Source: Ralstonia sp. NFACC01
GTDB taxonomy: Bacteria > Pseudomonadota > Gammaproteobacteria > Burkholderiales > Burkholderiaceae
Direction of reading: 5' to 3'
NCBI RefSeq assembly: GCF_900115545.1
Contig: NZ_FOWV01000002.1
Coordinates: 434,001-498,000 of the forward strand
Length of the DNA stretch: 64,000 nucleotides
The notes under the pieces were generated by a model, which worked only from the letters and a program-made list of their open reading frames with translations, made no database searches and had not been told where the DNA came from. The position numbers and the translations under genes are program-made. Positions 16,164-24,885 of the stretch are shown here, one piece after another (the stretch's first letter is position 1; each line of letters opens with the position of its first letter).

Positions 16164-17219
16164 TTACTTCTCGATGGCGTGGGTCGGGCCCGGCCACACG
16201 CCGGTCATCTCGATCTCGCGCCGGCCGGTCAGCCATTGGCCTAGCGGGCTGGGCCAGCTGAACGAATAGTTGTCGCTGTTCACCACGCCCTGGAACTTCA
16301 CGTCCACCCGGATATCGGTGGCGTTGAGCGGGATGTTCGCGACCGTCTTGGAGATGCCGCCGCTGAGCGAAAACTCGTCGCTGCGCGGGCCTTGCTGCGT
16401 GTTGTAGCGCAGCTGGATGTGCGTAACGTAGGTGCAGCCCGGCTTGTTGTTGAAGTAGATCTCGAAGCCGCCCAGACGCGTGATCCAGTTCGGGATCAGC
16501 AGGTTGCCGTCGAACGAAGCAAACGTGTAAGCCACCGGAATGGGCGCAGGCGCCTGCTTGCCCGGCTCGAACGGCCACAGGTGCTGATCGACGCTCTTGG
16601 TCTGGTTGACCGACACGAACGACCCCTTGCCCGTGGCGCTGCCCAGCATGTCATGCACGGCGCCCGCCGAGCCCGTGATCGAGAACGACGAGTTGTTGTC
16701 TTGCGAGCCCACGTTGAGCCCGCTGTTGGCCAGGATCACGCTGGTCACCACGCCAAAGCCCTGCGCGATATTGCCGCCCGAGCCCATGCTGACGGACTGC
16801 GCCTGCTCGGCCAGCCACTTGATCGTTTCGGGCCGCGTGAGCTGCGTCAGGTCGTTGATGTACGACTCCGAGGCAATGCCGAATTCCGAGGCGATCGAGC
16901 CGACCGCCGAGAACTCCCATTTCACTTCTACGCCGGCATTGACTTTGGTGCCCGTGTCCGGGTCGGTGACCGAGCCGTCGAGTTTGACGTTGCTCTCTGT
17001 GCGGTGCACGTTGTTGGTCGACAGCTTCCATTGGTTCGGTACGGTGCGCGTGCTGATCGCCACGCCCGGCGTCTCCGGCTTGACGGGCGTGAAGTCGCCG
17101 GAGTCGGGCGAAACAAAACCCACGGCGCCAGGTTTGATGGTGGGGGCCAGCGTCCAGTTGCCCCAGTAAGCGGCTCGGCCGTTGCGGATCAGGTCAGTGA
17201 AGGCGCGATTCCATTGCAT
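16164..17219 (-). CDS. Unrecognised 351-aa protein
   Basis: The protein begins MQWNRAFTDLIRNGRAAYWG, has no signal peptide or membrane helix, and is rich in Ser, Thr, Asn and Gly. The N-terminal third contains IKPGAVGFVSPDSGDFTPVK. The middle (about 130-210) is Gly/Ser/Val rich with alternating hydrophobic residues. The C-terminal third has beta-like sequence including GGFEIYFNNKPGCTYVTHIQ. A beta-sandwich cytosolic protein seems likely, but I cannot assign a family. A GGAG ribosome site lies about eight bases before the ATG. Neighbours are unrelated, so context does not help. Confidence 0.75.
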   Translation of the reverse strand: MQWNRAFTDLIRNGRAAYWGNWTLAPTIKPGAVGFVSPDSGDFTPVKPETPGVAISTRTVPNQWKLSTNNVHRTESNVKLDGSVTDPDTGTKVNAGVEVKWEFSAVGSIASEFGIASESYINDLTQLTRPETIKWLAEQAQSVSMGSGGNIAQGFGVVTSVILANSGLNVGSQDNNSSFSITGSAGAVHDMLGSATGKGSFVSVNQTKSVDQHLWPFEPGKQAPAPIPVAYTFASFDGNLLIPNWITRLGGFEIYFNNKPGCTYVTHIQLRYNTQQGPRSDEFSLSGGISKTVANIPLNATDIRVDVKFQGVVNSDNYSFSWPSPLGQWLTGRREIEMTGVWPGPTHAIEK

Positions 17220-17402
17220 GGTTGCACTCCAGGTGTGAGGTTGTGCTGCGAGTCAGCGGGTTTGCGCGGTGGCCTCCATCGCCACGCGGCGACGGGGAGG
17301 GCGCGAGGGCACTGTCTCAAACGGGCTGACGCCTGTTAATGCAGCAGAAGACCTGGGGCAGACGGCATGGGCGCAGGCACGGGCAGGCCGCTCTGCGTGA
17401 CA

Positions 17403-18029
17403 TCACGCAAGCCGCGCGAGCCCTAGCGCCAATCCCAACCCGATCAGGGTCACGCCGATCACACGGTCTACGATGCGTTGCCGTGCCAGCAGCGAACGTC
17501 GCAACGCACCTGACGCAAACACCGCCGCCACCAACGCAAACCACACCGCGTGCGCCGCCGACATGAACACGCCATAGCCAAACTGCGCGACCAGCGGTGT
17601 GCCAGCGTGAACAACCTGCGTGTACGTGCTGACCACGAACAGCGTCGTTTTTGGATTAAGGGCATTGGTGAGAAAGCCCATGCGCAGCGCTGCGAGCGTC
17701 GATAGCGGCGCGGTGCCGCCACCGTGGGCGGCTGTCTCGCCCCCAGGCAACGCTTTGGCCGACAGTGTCTTCCAGCCAATCCACACCAGGTACGCCGCGC
17801 CTATCAGCTTGATGCCCTGCAGAAGCGCCGGAGCATGCGCAATCAGCAGCCCCACGCCGAACATCGTGTAGAACACGTGCACCTGTACGCCCAGCGCAAT
17901 GCCCAGCGCGCAGAGCACGCCGGCGCGGCGCCCATGCAGCAGGCTGTTGCGCGTGACCATGGCAAAGTCCGCGCCCGGACTGATGACGGCCAGGATGGTG
18001 ATGAGGGCAATAGCAAAAAGTTCGGTCAT
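17403..18029 (-). CDS. LysE/RhtB family amino-acid exporter
   Basis: 208 aa with five to six membrane helices. The N-terminal ISPGADFAMVTRNSLLHGRR is the LysE/RhtB signature, and LIGAAYLVWIGWKTL and FLTNALNPKTTLF are the other conserved blocks. Members export amino acids or related metabolites, and the substrate here is unknown. It is divergent from a GcvA-type LysR regulator with 101 bases between the starts, which suggests the regulator controls it. Confidence 0.9.
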   Translation of the reverse strand: MTELFAIALITILAVISPGADFAMVTRNSLLHGRRAGVLCALGIALGVQVHVFYTMFGVGLLIAHAPALLQGIKLIGAAYLVWIGWKTLSAKALPGGETAAHGGGTAPLSTLAALRMGFLTNALNPKTTLFVVSTYTQVVHAGTPLVAQFGYGVFMSAAHAVWFALVAAVFASGALRRSLLARQRIVDRVIGVTLIGLGLALGLARLA

Positions 18030-18130
18030 GACGGGCGCAATCGCAAAGTGAGGATGCGCCGATTCTGGATGCCTCCGCCATCGCCGAAAATCGATTTATG
18101 ATGCCGTCTTTCGGTGAGAAAAACTGACAG

Positions 18131-18997
18131 ATGGCGCTGCCTCCGCTGAATACTCTGCGCGTGTTTGAAGCTGCTGCCCGGCATGGCAGCTTCGTGCGTG
18201 CGGCGCAAGAATTGCACGTTACGCATGGCGCTGTAAGCCGACAGATACGGCTATTGGAAGCATCGTTAGGGGTGGATTTGTTTGAGCGGCGCAACCGCGC
18301 GGTCTTCCTGACGCCTGCGGGTGAACAGTTGCATGCGGCTGCGACTGATGCGTTCGCCATTCTCACGGATAGCATCGACCAGATTGCTCGTCGGGCCACG
18401 TCTTCAGCGCTGGTCGTATCGTGCGAGCCGACGCTGGCGATGCGGTGGCTGATCCCGCGGCTGTCGCGTTTTCAGGTGCGGCATCCGTCCACCCAGGTGC
18501 ATCTGTTTGCTGCGGGCGGCCCCATCGATTTCGCCCGCACGGGCGTGGACGTCGCATTGCGCCGTGATGACTTTGCGTGGCCCGCGCACGTGCATGCGGC
18601 GCCCATTTGCGATGAGTGGATTGGCCCGGTGCACGCCCCGCAAGCGGATATCGCCGCGCGCCGACGGCTGCTGCATACCGCCACGCGCCCAGATGCATGG
18701 CAGGCGTGGTGGCGGGCCAGCAGCACGGCACGGCCGCGCGGTCGGTTGCCCGAGGCGCGCTACGAACATTTCTATCTGAGCTTGCAGGCGGCCCTCGCGG
18801 GGCAGGGCACCGCCATCGCGTCGAAGCTGATGGCTGGTGATGACCTGAAAGATGGGCGGCTGATTGCGCCCGACGGCTTTCGACGCGACGGGTCGGCCTA
18901 CTACCTGCTGGCCGATGCGCCTATTGCGGCCGACAGCGCGGCCGGCGCGTGGCTCGCCTGGTTGCGCGAAGAGACGGCCGCCACGCTTGCGGACTAG
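18131..18997 (+). CDS. LysR-family regulator, GcvA-like
   Basis: 288 aa. The winged helix-turn-helix lies at about residues 5-62 (LPPLNTLRVFEAAARHGSFV, then ELHVTHGAVSRQIR). The substrate-binding domain follows from about residue 90. The N-terminus is the GcvA subgroup form. It is divergent from the LysE-type exporter and is its likely regulator. The shared 101-base gap has AT-rich segments but no palindrome that I would call with confidence. Confidence 0.88.
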   Translation: MALPPLNTLRVFEAAARHGSFVRAAQELHVTHGAVSRQIRLLEASLGVDLFERRNRAVFLTPAGEQLHAAATDAFAILTDSIDQIARRATSSALVVSCEPTLAMRWLIPRLSRFQVRHPSTQVHLFAAGGPIDFARTGVDVALRRDDFAWPAHVHAAPICDEWIGPVHAPQADIAARRRLLHTATRPDAWQAWWRASSTARPRGRLPEARYEHFYLSLQAALAGQGTAIASKLMAGDDLKDGRLIAPDGFRRDGSAYYLLADAPIAADSAAGAWLAWLREETAATLAD

Positions 18998-19008
18998 CGC
19001 ACGCTGGC

Positions 19009-19278
19009 TTACGCCGCTGCGTGCCCGCCGCCAAGGATGCCGCGAATGGTGGCCAGATAGGCCTCGCCCACGGCCCGGTTGAATGGTCGCGCACGCGGTG
19101 TCGCCCGCTTGCGCGGCGGCGTCAGGCCCAGCGTGCGGCAGACTTCCGACGCATACGGCCGCCCGCGCACATTCATGCGCAACACGACTTCGTTCAGCGC
19201 CTGTTCACCCAGGCGCTCGCGCAGCCAGAGCACCGTCTGGCGGTCGTACTCGTTTTCGATGCGGATCAGGTCGTCCAT
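19009..19278 (-). CDS. SOS-regulated small protein of unknown function
   Basis: 89 aa, begins MDDLIRIENEYDRQTVLWLR, with an acidic amphipathic N-terminal half and a basic C-terminal part (TPPRKRATPRARPF). No signal peptide, membrane helix or family that I recognise. Two LexA-box matches and a promoter (TTGAAA, 16 bases, TATATT) lie directly upstream, and the nearer box ends eight bases before the ATG. Expression is therefore predicted to be LexA-repressed and DNA-damage induced. There is no good ribosome site, and the leader would be only about 25 bases. Known families of small SOS proteins (cell-division inhibitors, toxins, ImuA-type) do not obviously match. Confidence 0.72.
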   Translation of the reverse strand: MDDLIRIENEYDRQTVLWLRERLGEQALNEVVLRMNVRGRPYASEVCRTLGLTPPRKRATPRARPFNRAVGEAYLATIRGILGGGHAAA

Positions 19279-19286
19279 GGTGAGTG

Positions 19287-19302
19287 CTGTATAAATTTAC
19301 AG
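19287..19302 (-). promoter_or_regulatory. LexA box, gene-proximal
   Basis: CTGTATAAATTTACAG fits CTG-N10-CAG with an AT-rich centre, the LexA consensus of gamma- and beta-proteobacteria. It overlaps the predicted transcript start of the 89-aa gene. Confidence 0.8.
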
Positions 19303-19305
19303 TTA

Positions 19306-19321
19306 CTGTAAATATATACAG
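19306..19321 (-). promoter_or_regulatory. LexA box, distal, overlapping the -10
   Basis: CTGTAAATATATACAG differs from the ideal CTGTATATATATACAG by one base. It overlaps the predicted -10 hexamer of the minus-strand promoter. The two box centres are 19 bases apart, about two helical turns. Confidence 0.87.
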
Positions 19322-19338
19322 GTATCCACAGATTTCAA
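19311..19338 (-). promoter_or_regulatory. Sigma-70-type promoter of the SOS gene
   Basis: On the minus strand, TTGAAA (19333-19338) is a -35 with one mismatch. TATATT (19311-19316) is a -10 with one mismatch. The spacer is 16 bases. Confidence 0.65.
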
Positions 19339-19379
19339 GGGCGATGTTGCAGTCGCGCCGCACTACCGCGACGGGCGCC

Positions 19380-20294
19380 TCAGTCGACCCGGTACATGCC
19401 GTATCCGTCCACCTGCACCCGCCCATCTGCCTGCAGTTCGGCCAGGTGCTGGGAAATCGTGCGGGTTTCCGCGCTGACGACCCACAACGCCTCGTAGCCC
19501 GGCGGATACAGCAGGCGCTGCTCCACCAATTGCGCCAGTGTCTTGGGGGATTCGCGCAGCATGGCCAGCAGACGCTGTTCGCGTTCGTCCAGCTTGGCCG
19601 TATACGCCGCCAAGTCGCGCAGAAAGTGCGCGCGGTCCGTGTAGATGCCGCGATGGTGCGACGTGACCCAGACCTTGGCCGGAATGTCCGGCAGGCGCGC
19701 CAGACTGCGGCGGAAATCACGCAGGCTTGAGCAGGCGTCGCCGTAGTAGGGGCCGAAACCGGTCAGGTCGATGTCGCCGATGAACGCCACGCCTTCGGGC
19801 TCGACCAGCAGAACCGTGTGGCCGGCGGTGTGGCCGGGCATGTGAAACGCGCGGACGTGCGTATCGCCCAAGTCCCACCGCGCACCGTTTTCATAGCCCA
19901 GCGCATCGGGGCGGGGGGCGTAAAAGAACTCGCGCTGCAGTTTGTCCAGCATGGCCGGAGCGGTGGCATCGTCCAGGCCGTATGTGGCGACCATGCCCTC
20001 CCAGCTTTGGACGGCGGCCAGATCGGCTTCATGCACGTACACCGTCGCGCGGGGCAGCCGATGCAGACCAGCCATGTGGTCTTCATGCACATGCCCCATT
20101 ACCACCAGCTCGGTCGCGTCGAACTCGGGGCCGATGTGGTTGGAGACGAGCGGCGTGTCGAACGCGGCCAACGTGTCCGAGCCGCGGATGACGATCTGGT
20201 TGCCGTCGGGATATTTCCCGCTTTTCTCGCCGAAGAACACCGACACGCGGCCGAAGTCGGCACGCGCCGTCGTTGCATGGGGCAGGGTCGCCAT
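19380..20294 (-). CDS. MBL-fold metallo-hydrolase
   Basis: 304 aa from ATG 20294. The metal-binding signature HVHEDHMAG (HxHxDH) is followed by MPGHTAGHTVLLVEP, FIGDIDLTGFGPYYGD and TSHHRG, which supply the other His and Asp ligands. The C-terminal 80 residues form a winged-helix-like cap (LAQLVEQRLLYPPGYE). It is a hydrolase of the lactamase fold with unknown substrate. An upstream extension of 21 residues is Arg-rich and unlikely. It ends a co-directional run with an SDR and a phosphatase. Confidence 0.85.
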   Translation of the reverse strand: MATLPHATTARADFGRVSVFFGEKSGKYPDGNQIVIRGSDTLAAFDTPLVSNHIGPEFDATELVVMGHVHEDHMAGLHRLPRATVYVHEADLAAVQSWEGMVATYGLDDATAPAMLDKLQREFFYAPRPDALGYENGARWDLGDTHVRAFHMPGHTAGHTVLLVEPEGVAFIGDIDLTGFGPYYGDACSSLRDFRRSLARLPDIPAKVWVTSHHRGIYTDRAHFLRDLAAYTAKLDEREQRLLAMLRESPKTLAQLVEQRLLYPPGYEALWVVSAETRTISQHLAELQADGRVQVDGYGMYRVD

Positions 20295-20323
20295 CTCGCT
20301 TGCTCCGCGTGGCTGGGCCGGTG

Positions 20324-21088
20324 TCAGACCGTCATGCCGCCATCGACGACGATGCACTCGCCATTGGTGTAGCTCGCCGCATCAGACACGAGGTAAAGCA
20401 CCGTGCCGGCCATCTCGCGCGGCTCGGCGTGGCGGCGCATCGGGATCTCGCTGATCCAGCGGTCGTACGTGGCTTTGTCTTCAAACAGGGCGCCTGCGAA
20501 CTTGGTCTTGGTCAGACCCGGCAGCAGCGCATTGACGCGAATGCCGAACGGCCCGCATTCCTTGGCGAAGGCGCGCGTCATGTGGGCCACGGCGGCCTTG
20601 GTGATGGAGTAGATGCCCTGTTTGTCGCCCGGGTGCAGCGCATTGACCGACGCGGTATTGACGATCGCGCCGCCGCCCTGCGCCTTCATCATCTTGCCGG
20701 CTTCGACCGACATGAAGAAGTAGCCGCGGATATTCACCTCCACGGTCTTCTCATAGGCCGCCAGATCCGTGTCGAGGATGTGGCCGAAGTGCGGGTTTGC
20801 CGCCGCGTTGTTGATGAGGATGTCGAGCCGGCCGTGCTTGCGGCGGATGGTGTCGAACGCCGCTGCAATGTCTTCCATGCGCCCGACGTGGCAGGCGAGG
20901 GCTTCTGCTTTGCCGCCGGCTTCGCGGATGCGTTCTGCCACGACTTCGCAGTCGGCCAGCTTGCGGCTCGACACGATCACGTGCGCGCCTTGTTCTGCAA
21001 GCAGCTTGGCAATCTCTTCGCCAATACCGCGGCTGGCGCCAGTGACCAGGGCGATCTTTCCGGTCAGGTCGAACAGGTTTGTGCTCAT
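20324..21088 (-). CDS. SDR-family oxidoreductase
   Basis: 254 aa. NAD(P) binding is shown by TGASRGIG near the N-terminus and the NNAA motif. The catalytic triad is visible as Ser in NTASVNALHPG and YSITK further on, and the C-terminus GECIVVDGGMTV is classic. The ATG at 21088 has GGAGGAG seven bases before it, which rules out a 17-residue longer form. The substrate is unknown. Clustering with a histidine phosphatase and an MBL hydrolase suggests lipid or acyl-CoA metabolism, as inference only. Confidence 0.88.
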   Translation of the reverse strand: MSTNLFDLTGKIALVTGASRGIGEEIAKLLAEQGAHVIVSSRKLADCEVVAERIREAGGKAEALACHVGRMEDIAAAFDTIRRKHGRLDILINNAAANPHFGHILDTDLAAYEKTVEVNIRGYFFMSVEAGKMMKAQGGGAIVNTASVNALHPGDKQGIYSITKAAVAHMTRAFAKECGPFGIRVNALLPGLTKTKFAGALFEDKATYDRWISEIPMRRHAEPREMAGTVLYLVSDAASYTNGECIVVDGGMTV

Positions 21089-21135
21089 GGGGTGCTCCTC
21101 CAATGGTTTTGTGTTTTGGTCGTCCGCCTGGGCGA

Positions 21136-21810
21136 TCAACCGTATGTCTGGAATGCGCGTCGCGCCGGGTCGTCCAGATGCGGGACGCCGTTGAAAGTGG
21201 CCAACTGGAACGATTCAGCGTTGAAGAAATACTGCGAGACGCTGCTGTTGCGGATCTGCAGGTTCAACGCAATGGCGCTGGTGGGCGGAGCGGCCAGCAC
21301 CTGCTGCGCGGTCACTGCAATGGGACCGCCGGAACTGATCGCCAGCACACGCTGCCCGCCGCCAGCCTGGATGGCCGCGCGCGCGTCGCCTACGCGCTGC
21401 TGGAAGGCGGCCCAGGTCTCGGGCAGCGGACCGCGAATCTTGTCGTCCGACCACAAATGCAGCACCTGCTTGAGCGCCCGGTAGTGATCGCGCATCGAGC
21501 CCGAAGCCAGTTGCGTCAGCTCAGGAAAATCTTCGCCGAGCGCGGCAAAGAGCCCCTGGAAGTCGTATTCGTTCAGCCCGGCGTGCTGCTCATACGCCGC
21601 GCCCGAAATGCCCATGCCCCGCAGGATGCCGTCGACGGTCTGCTCATGGCGGCGCAATGTGCCGCAGATGACGCGATCAAAAACAATGTCCTGCCGCGCG
21701 AAATATTCGCCGAGCCAGACGCTCTGCTGCTCGCCGCGCTCGGAGAGCCGGTCGTAATCTGCCGCGCCAAACGAGGCCTGTCCGTGCCGTACGAGATAAA
21801 GCTCCGCCAT
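21136..21810 (-). CDS. Histidine phosphatase family protein
   Basis: 224 aa. YLVRHGQASFG is the catalytic RHG motif at residues 6-10. CGTLRRHEQTVDG, the acidic GLNEYDFQGL and the late ISSGGPI (in place of the usual second His motif SHG) follow. The second catalytic His appears replaced by Ser-Gly-Gly, so activity may be altered. That reading depends on alignment by eye. First gene of the three-gene minus-strand cluster. Confidence 0.82.
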   Translation of the reverse strand: MAELYLVRHGQASFGAADYDRLSERGEQQSVWLGEYFARQDIVFDRVICGTLRRHEQTVDGILRGMGISGAAYEQHAGLNEYDFQGLFAALGEDFPELTQLASGSMRDHYRALKQVLHLWSDDKIRGPLPETWAAFQQRVGDARAAIQAGGGQRVLAISSGGPIAVTAQQVLAAPPTSAIALNLQIRNSSVSQYFFNAESFQLATFNGVPHLDDPARRAFQTYG

Positions 21811-22066
21811 CGTCTGCTCGCCAAATCAAAGGGGATCAGATTAGCGGGGCGTGCATTATTTGTGAAATTTATTCTTTGAATGACCGGTAATGCATGCAAT
21901 GAATAGTTGCGCCAGTGCTTGATCGTGCCACCCGCCGCCCCTGCATGACTTGTCTGCCAGGACAAGCTGCGGGTGACACCCGTGCGCCTCGCGCAACATC
22001 ACTGCCCCCGCAAGCACCGATCTTGTGTGTAATGGCCGTTTTGTCACTCCGCTACAAAGGTCCCGT

Positions 22067-23290
22067 ATGAAACCATCCCGCCTTGCCGTTGCTGCGCTGC
22101 TGCTGTGTGCCTCAGGGCTGTCCTGCGCTGCCGATGCCAATCCCAAGGTGCTGTCCGCCGCAGAGGGTTACCGTGGCGACGCACTGCACCTGCTTGAGCG
22201 CTTGGTGAATATTGATTCGGGAACGGGCAACGAAGCCGGGCTCAGCCAGATGGGCAGCATCGTCACCGACGAACTGCGCAAGGCCGGCGCCCAGGTGGAA
22301 ACGGTGTCCGCCGCGCCAGCAGTCGGCAACAACATCCTCGCCACCTGGAAGGGCACTGGCAAAACGCGCATTCTGTTGATGGCCCACATGGACACCGTCT
22401 TCAAGGACGGCACGGCCCGCGCCAAGCCGTTCACCATCAAGGACAAGCGCGCCTACGGCCCCGGCGTGATGGACGACAAGGGCGGCGTGGTGGCGGGTTT
22501 GTACGCGATGAAGATTCTTCAGCAGCTCGACTTCAAGCAGTACGGGCAAGTCACGCTGCTGCTCAACACCAACGAGGAAACCGGCTCAAAGGGCACGCGC
22601 GCGTTGATCGAGCGCGAGGCCAAGCAGCATGACGTGACGCTCAACCTGGAGCCCGGCCGGCCCGCGGATGGCCTGGTCGTGTGGCGCAAGGGCAGCGGCA
22701 CGGCGGAGATCGACATCAAAGGCAAGGCCGCGCACGCCGGTGTGGCGCCCGAATCCGGTCGCAACGCCGCAAACGAACTGGCGCACCAGGTGCTGCAAGT
22801 CGGCAAGCTGGGCGACAGCGCCAAGCAGACAACCTTCAACGTGACGGTGCTCAAGGCGGGCGACGCAACCAACGTCATTCCCGACCATGCAACGGCCTAT
22901 GCAGACGTGCGCGTGGCTGTGCCGGAGGAATTCGACCGCGTGGAGCGCGATCTGACGCGCGTGTCGGCCAACAAGCTGATCGCCGAGACGGAAGTGAAGA
23001 CCTCGCTGGTGCGCAGCTTCCCCCCGATGCCGCGCAATGCAGCGTCCGACCAACTGGCCGCCAAGGCGCAAGCCATCTACGGCGAGATCGGCCGCAAGCT
23101 CACGCTCGAGGGTAGCGGCGGCGCGGCCGATTCCAGCCTGTCGGCGGGTGTCGGCACGCCCACGCTCGATGGTTTCGGGATTGTCGGCGGCGGCATCCAC
23201 ACGCCGGAGGAATACGCAGAAGTGGAGAGCGTCGTGCCGCGTCTCTATCTGCTGTCGCGCATGATCATGGAGCTTGCGGCGAACAAGTAA
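22067..23290 (+). CDS. Secreted M20-family glutamate carboxypeptidase (CPG2-like)
   Basis: 407 aa with a signal peptide (MKPSRLAVAALLLCASGLSC, then AAD). Zinc-site motifs are MAHMDTVF, VMDDKGGVVAG and NTNEETGSKG, with GKAAHAGVAPESG in the dimerisation domain. This is the pattern of periplasmic carboxypeptidase G2-type enzymes, which remove C-terminal glutamate. The ATG follows AAAGG at the usual distance. A bidirectional-looking terminator separates it from the convergent copD. Confidence 0.88.
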   Translation: MKPSRLAVAALLLCASGLSCAADANPKVLSAAEGYRGDALHLLERLVNIDSGTGNEAGLSQMGSIVTDELRKAGAQVETVSAAPAVGNNILATWKGTGKTRILLMAHMDTVFKDGTARAKPFTIKDKRAYGPGVMDDKGGVVAGLYAMKILQQLDFKQYGQVTLLLNTNEETGSKGTRALIEREAKQHDVTLNLEPGRPADGLVVWRKGSGTAEIDIKGKAAHAGVAPESGRNAANELAHQVLQVGKLGDSAKQTTFNVTVLKAGDATNVIPDHATAYADVRVAVPEEFDRVERDLTRVSANKLIAETEVKTSLVRSFPPMPRNAASDQLAAKAQAIYGEIGRKLTLEGSGGAADSSLSAGVGTPTLDGFGIVGGGIHTPEEYAEVESVVPRLYLLSRMIMELAANK

Positions 23291-23318
23291 GCGCCGCGCC
23301 GGCGGTACGCAACAACGA

Positions 23319-23352
23319 ACGGGTGATGGCGCGGCGCTGTCACCCGTTTTGT
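23319..23352 (+). terminator. Intrinsic terminator after the M20 peptidase gene
   Basis: ACGGGTGA (23319-23326) pairs with TCACCCGT (23340-23347), followed by TTTGTTTTG. It also lies just beyond the stop of copD on the other strand, where the T tract is lacking. Confidence 0.75.
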
Positions 23353-23372
23353 TTTGTTGACCGCGCGGGCCG

Positions 23373-24302
23373 CTAAGCAGGTACCGGCGAAAGCAAGCCC
23401 AGCCAAGCCACAAGCACGAGGATGAGCATGGCAAGGCAGGTCTCCGCCTGCAGGCTTCTATGCAGCGCCTTCACTGCGCCCGTGGAATCGCCCGTGCGGA
23501 GGGCGGCCGCAAGCCCCGGGCTCAGCCGATAGCGATTGCCTGCCGCCAGCGCGAGCATCAACACAAACAGCGTGAGCTTGCCAAGCAGCAACCATCCATA
23601 CGGCGTGGTGAAGAGCGCATCGAAGGTTGGGCCGGCGATAAGCACGTAGTTGACGACGCCCGTGGCGATCAACATCCCCACGATGCACGTGCCGATGATC
23701 GCGAAGCCGTTGGAGGCACGGCTGAGCGTTTGCACCGAATCCGGCGTGCGGGCTCGCGCGGCCAACGACAGCAACACGAAGGCGACCAGCGCTCCCACCC
23801 ACGTGCCAGCCGCGAGCAGATGTGCGATGTCGGCGGCGAGATGGAGCATGCCGCGCACGCCGTCGTCCATGGCGCCGTGCCCGGCCCACGCAAGCGTGGC
23901 CAGCGCGATGGCACCCGACGCCGCAAGCCCGATCCGTTGGCGGCGCATATTTCGGCGCCATGCGATTCCTACGATGAGACTGGCCGCAAGCACCGCTATG
24001 CGCACCAGCCATGCCGCACCGACTGCCGTGCCGGTCAAAATCATGTCGAAGACATGGCCGGTCAACTGGCTGTAGTGCGTGGCGCCTGTCATCGACTCGG
24101 CCATCGCCACCACGTCCCAGATCGACAGCACGATGCCGGCCAACGCCGCTGCCTCCGCCACCCTGCCGTACAGCCGAAAGATGCCCGACGATGGATCGAT
24201 TGGGCCGAGCGCGTAAAGGCTGAAAAGCGATACGCCAAAGAGCACCATCAAATCCAGATACAGCGCAAGGCGCAGGGTGATGGCCAGCCAGTCCTCCGGC
24301 AT
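23373..24302 (-). CDS. copD: Copper resistance D family membrane protein
   Basis: 309 aa with about eight membrane helices. The conserved blocks are HLLAAGTWVGALVAF and the helix pairs containing TGVVNYVLIAGPTF and PYGWLLLGKLTLF, typical of CopD. Together with CopC it handles copper import or homeostasis across the inner membrane. It starts four bases after the copC stop, so the two are one operon. Histidines in AGHGAMDD and MLHLAADIAH are candidate copper ligands. Confidence 0.9.
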   Translation of the reverse strand: MPEDWLAITLRLALYLDLMVLFGVSLFSLYALGPIDPSSGIFRLYGRVAEAAALAGIVLSIWDVVAMAESMTGATHYSQLTGHVFDMILTGTAVGAAWLVRIAVLAASLIVGIAWRRNMRRQRIGLAASGAIALATLAWAGHGAMDDGVRGMLHLAADIAHLLAAGTWVGALVAFVLLSLAARARTPDSVQTLSRASNGFAIIGTCIVGMLIATGVVNYVLIAGPTFDALFTTPYGWLLLGKLTLFVLMLALAAGNRYRLSPGLAAALRTGDSTGAVKALHRSLQAETCLAMLILVLVAWLGLLSPVPA

Positions 24303-24306
24303 CGCG

Positions 24307-24684
24307 TTACTTCACCTGGAACGTCAGGTTGCCGGCCACGCGGTGCGTGTCTGCGGCCACAACGTGCCAGTCAACGCGATACGCCCCAGGCGCGAGCTGC
24401 TGCGTGGGCGATACGGTCAGCGTGCGCCCGTCGCTGCTGGTGGCAACCTTGGTGGCCACATTGGTGGGCCCGGATGCTGCCGTCATGACAAGCGTGGCGT
24501 CGCAGAACTGTGCAACCAGTTTTTCCGAGAAATGGAGCGCAATCTGGGCCGGCGCCGGGCCCGTGGATTTGTCGGCGGGATTGGCCGAGAGCAGCTTCGG
24601 ATGGGCCAGCGCCAGCGTGGTGACGAGGGCGGCACCGACGGCTACGCACGCTTGGGCAAGTCGGGACGGGCTGAGCATAGGCAT
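24307..24684 (-). CDS. copC: Periplasmic copper-binding protein CopC
   Basis: 125 aa. The signal peptide ends at LALA, so the mature protein would begin with His28 (HPKLLSANPADKS). That N-terminal His with the Asp and His of AADTHRVAG forms the known Cu(II) site of CopC proteins. I see no Met-rich Cu(I) loop, so it appears to be the Cu(II)-only form. ATG 24684 has AGGAAA upstream; an in-frame ATG at 24678 is possible. It is followed by copD and is divergent from the KAS III gene. Confidence 0.9.
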   Translation of the reverse strand: MPMLSPSRLAQACVAVGAALVTTLALAHPKLLSANPADKSTGPAPAQIALHFSEKLVAQFCDATLVMTAASGPTNVATKVATSSDGRTLTVSPTQQLAPGAYRVDWHVVAADTHRVAGNLTFQVK

Positions 24685-24885
24685 GCGGGTTTCCTGCAAA
24701 GTTCGGGGATTGCGGCTAGCGTAACGCATTGTTTTCCGCTCAGGCGCGGAGTCGCGAGCAGCCGCCTGACCATGTGCGCGCGGCAGCGCAAGGCCAAACT
24801 AGATGTAAACGACCACATCCCGCAACCCGCATTGCCGGGCCGATGTGCTATCGTCGCCGCCACGAAAAATTCACAAATTCCGGGT

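Noticed and set aside
15025-16578. Minus-strand ORF of 517 codons opposite fsr
   Set aside because: Arg/His/Gln-rich translation; fsr has clear MFS signatures in the plus frame.
24277-24885. N-terminal extension of the KAS III frame
   Set aside because: Overlaps copC on the other strand and lacks similarity to the KAS family; the family N-terminus begins at ATG 24886.
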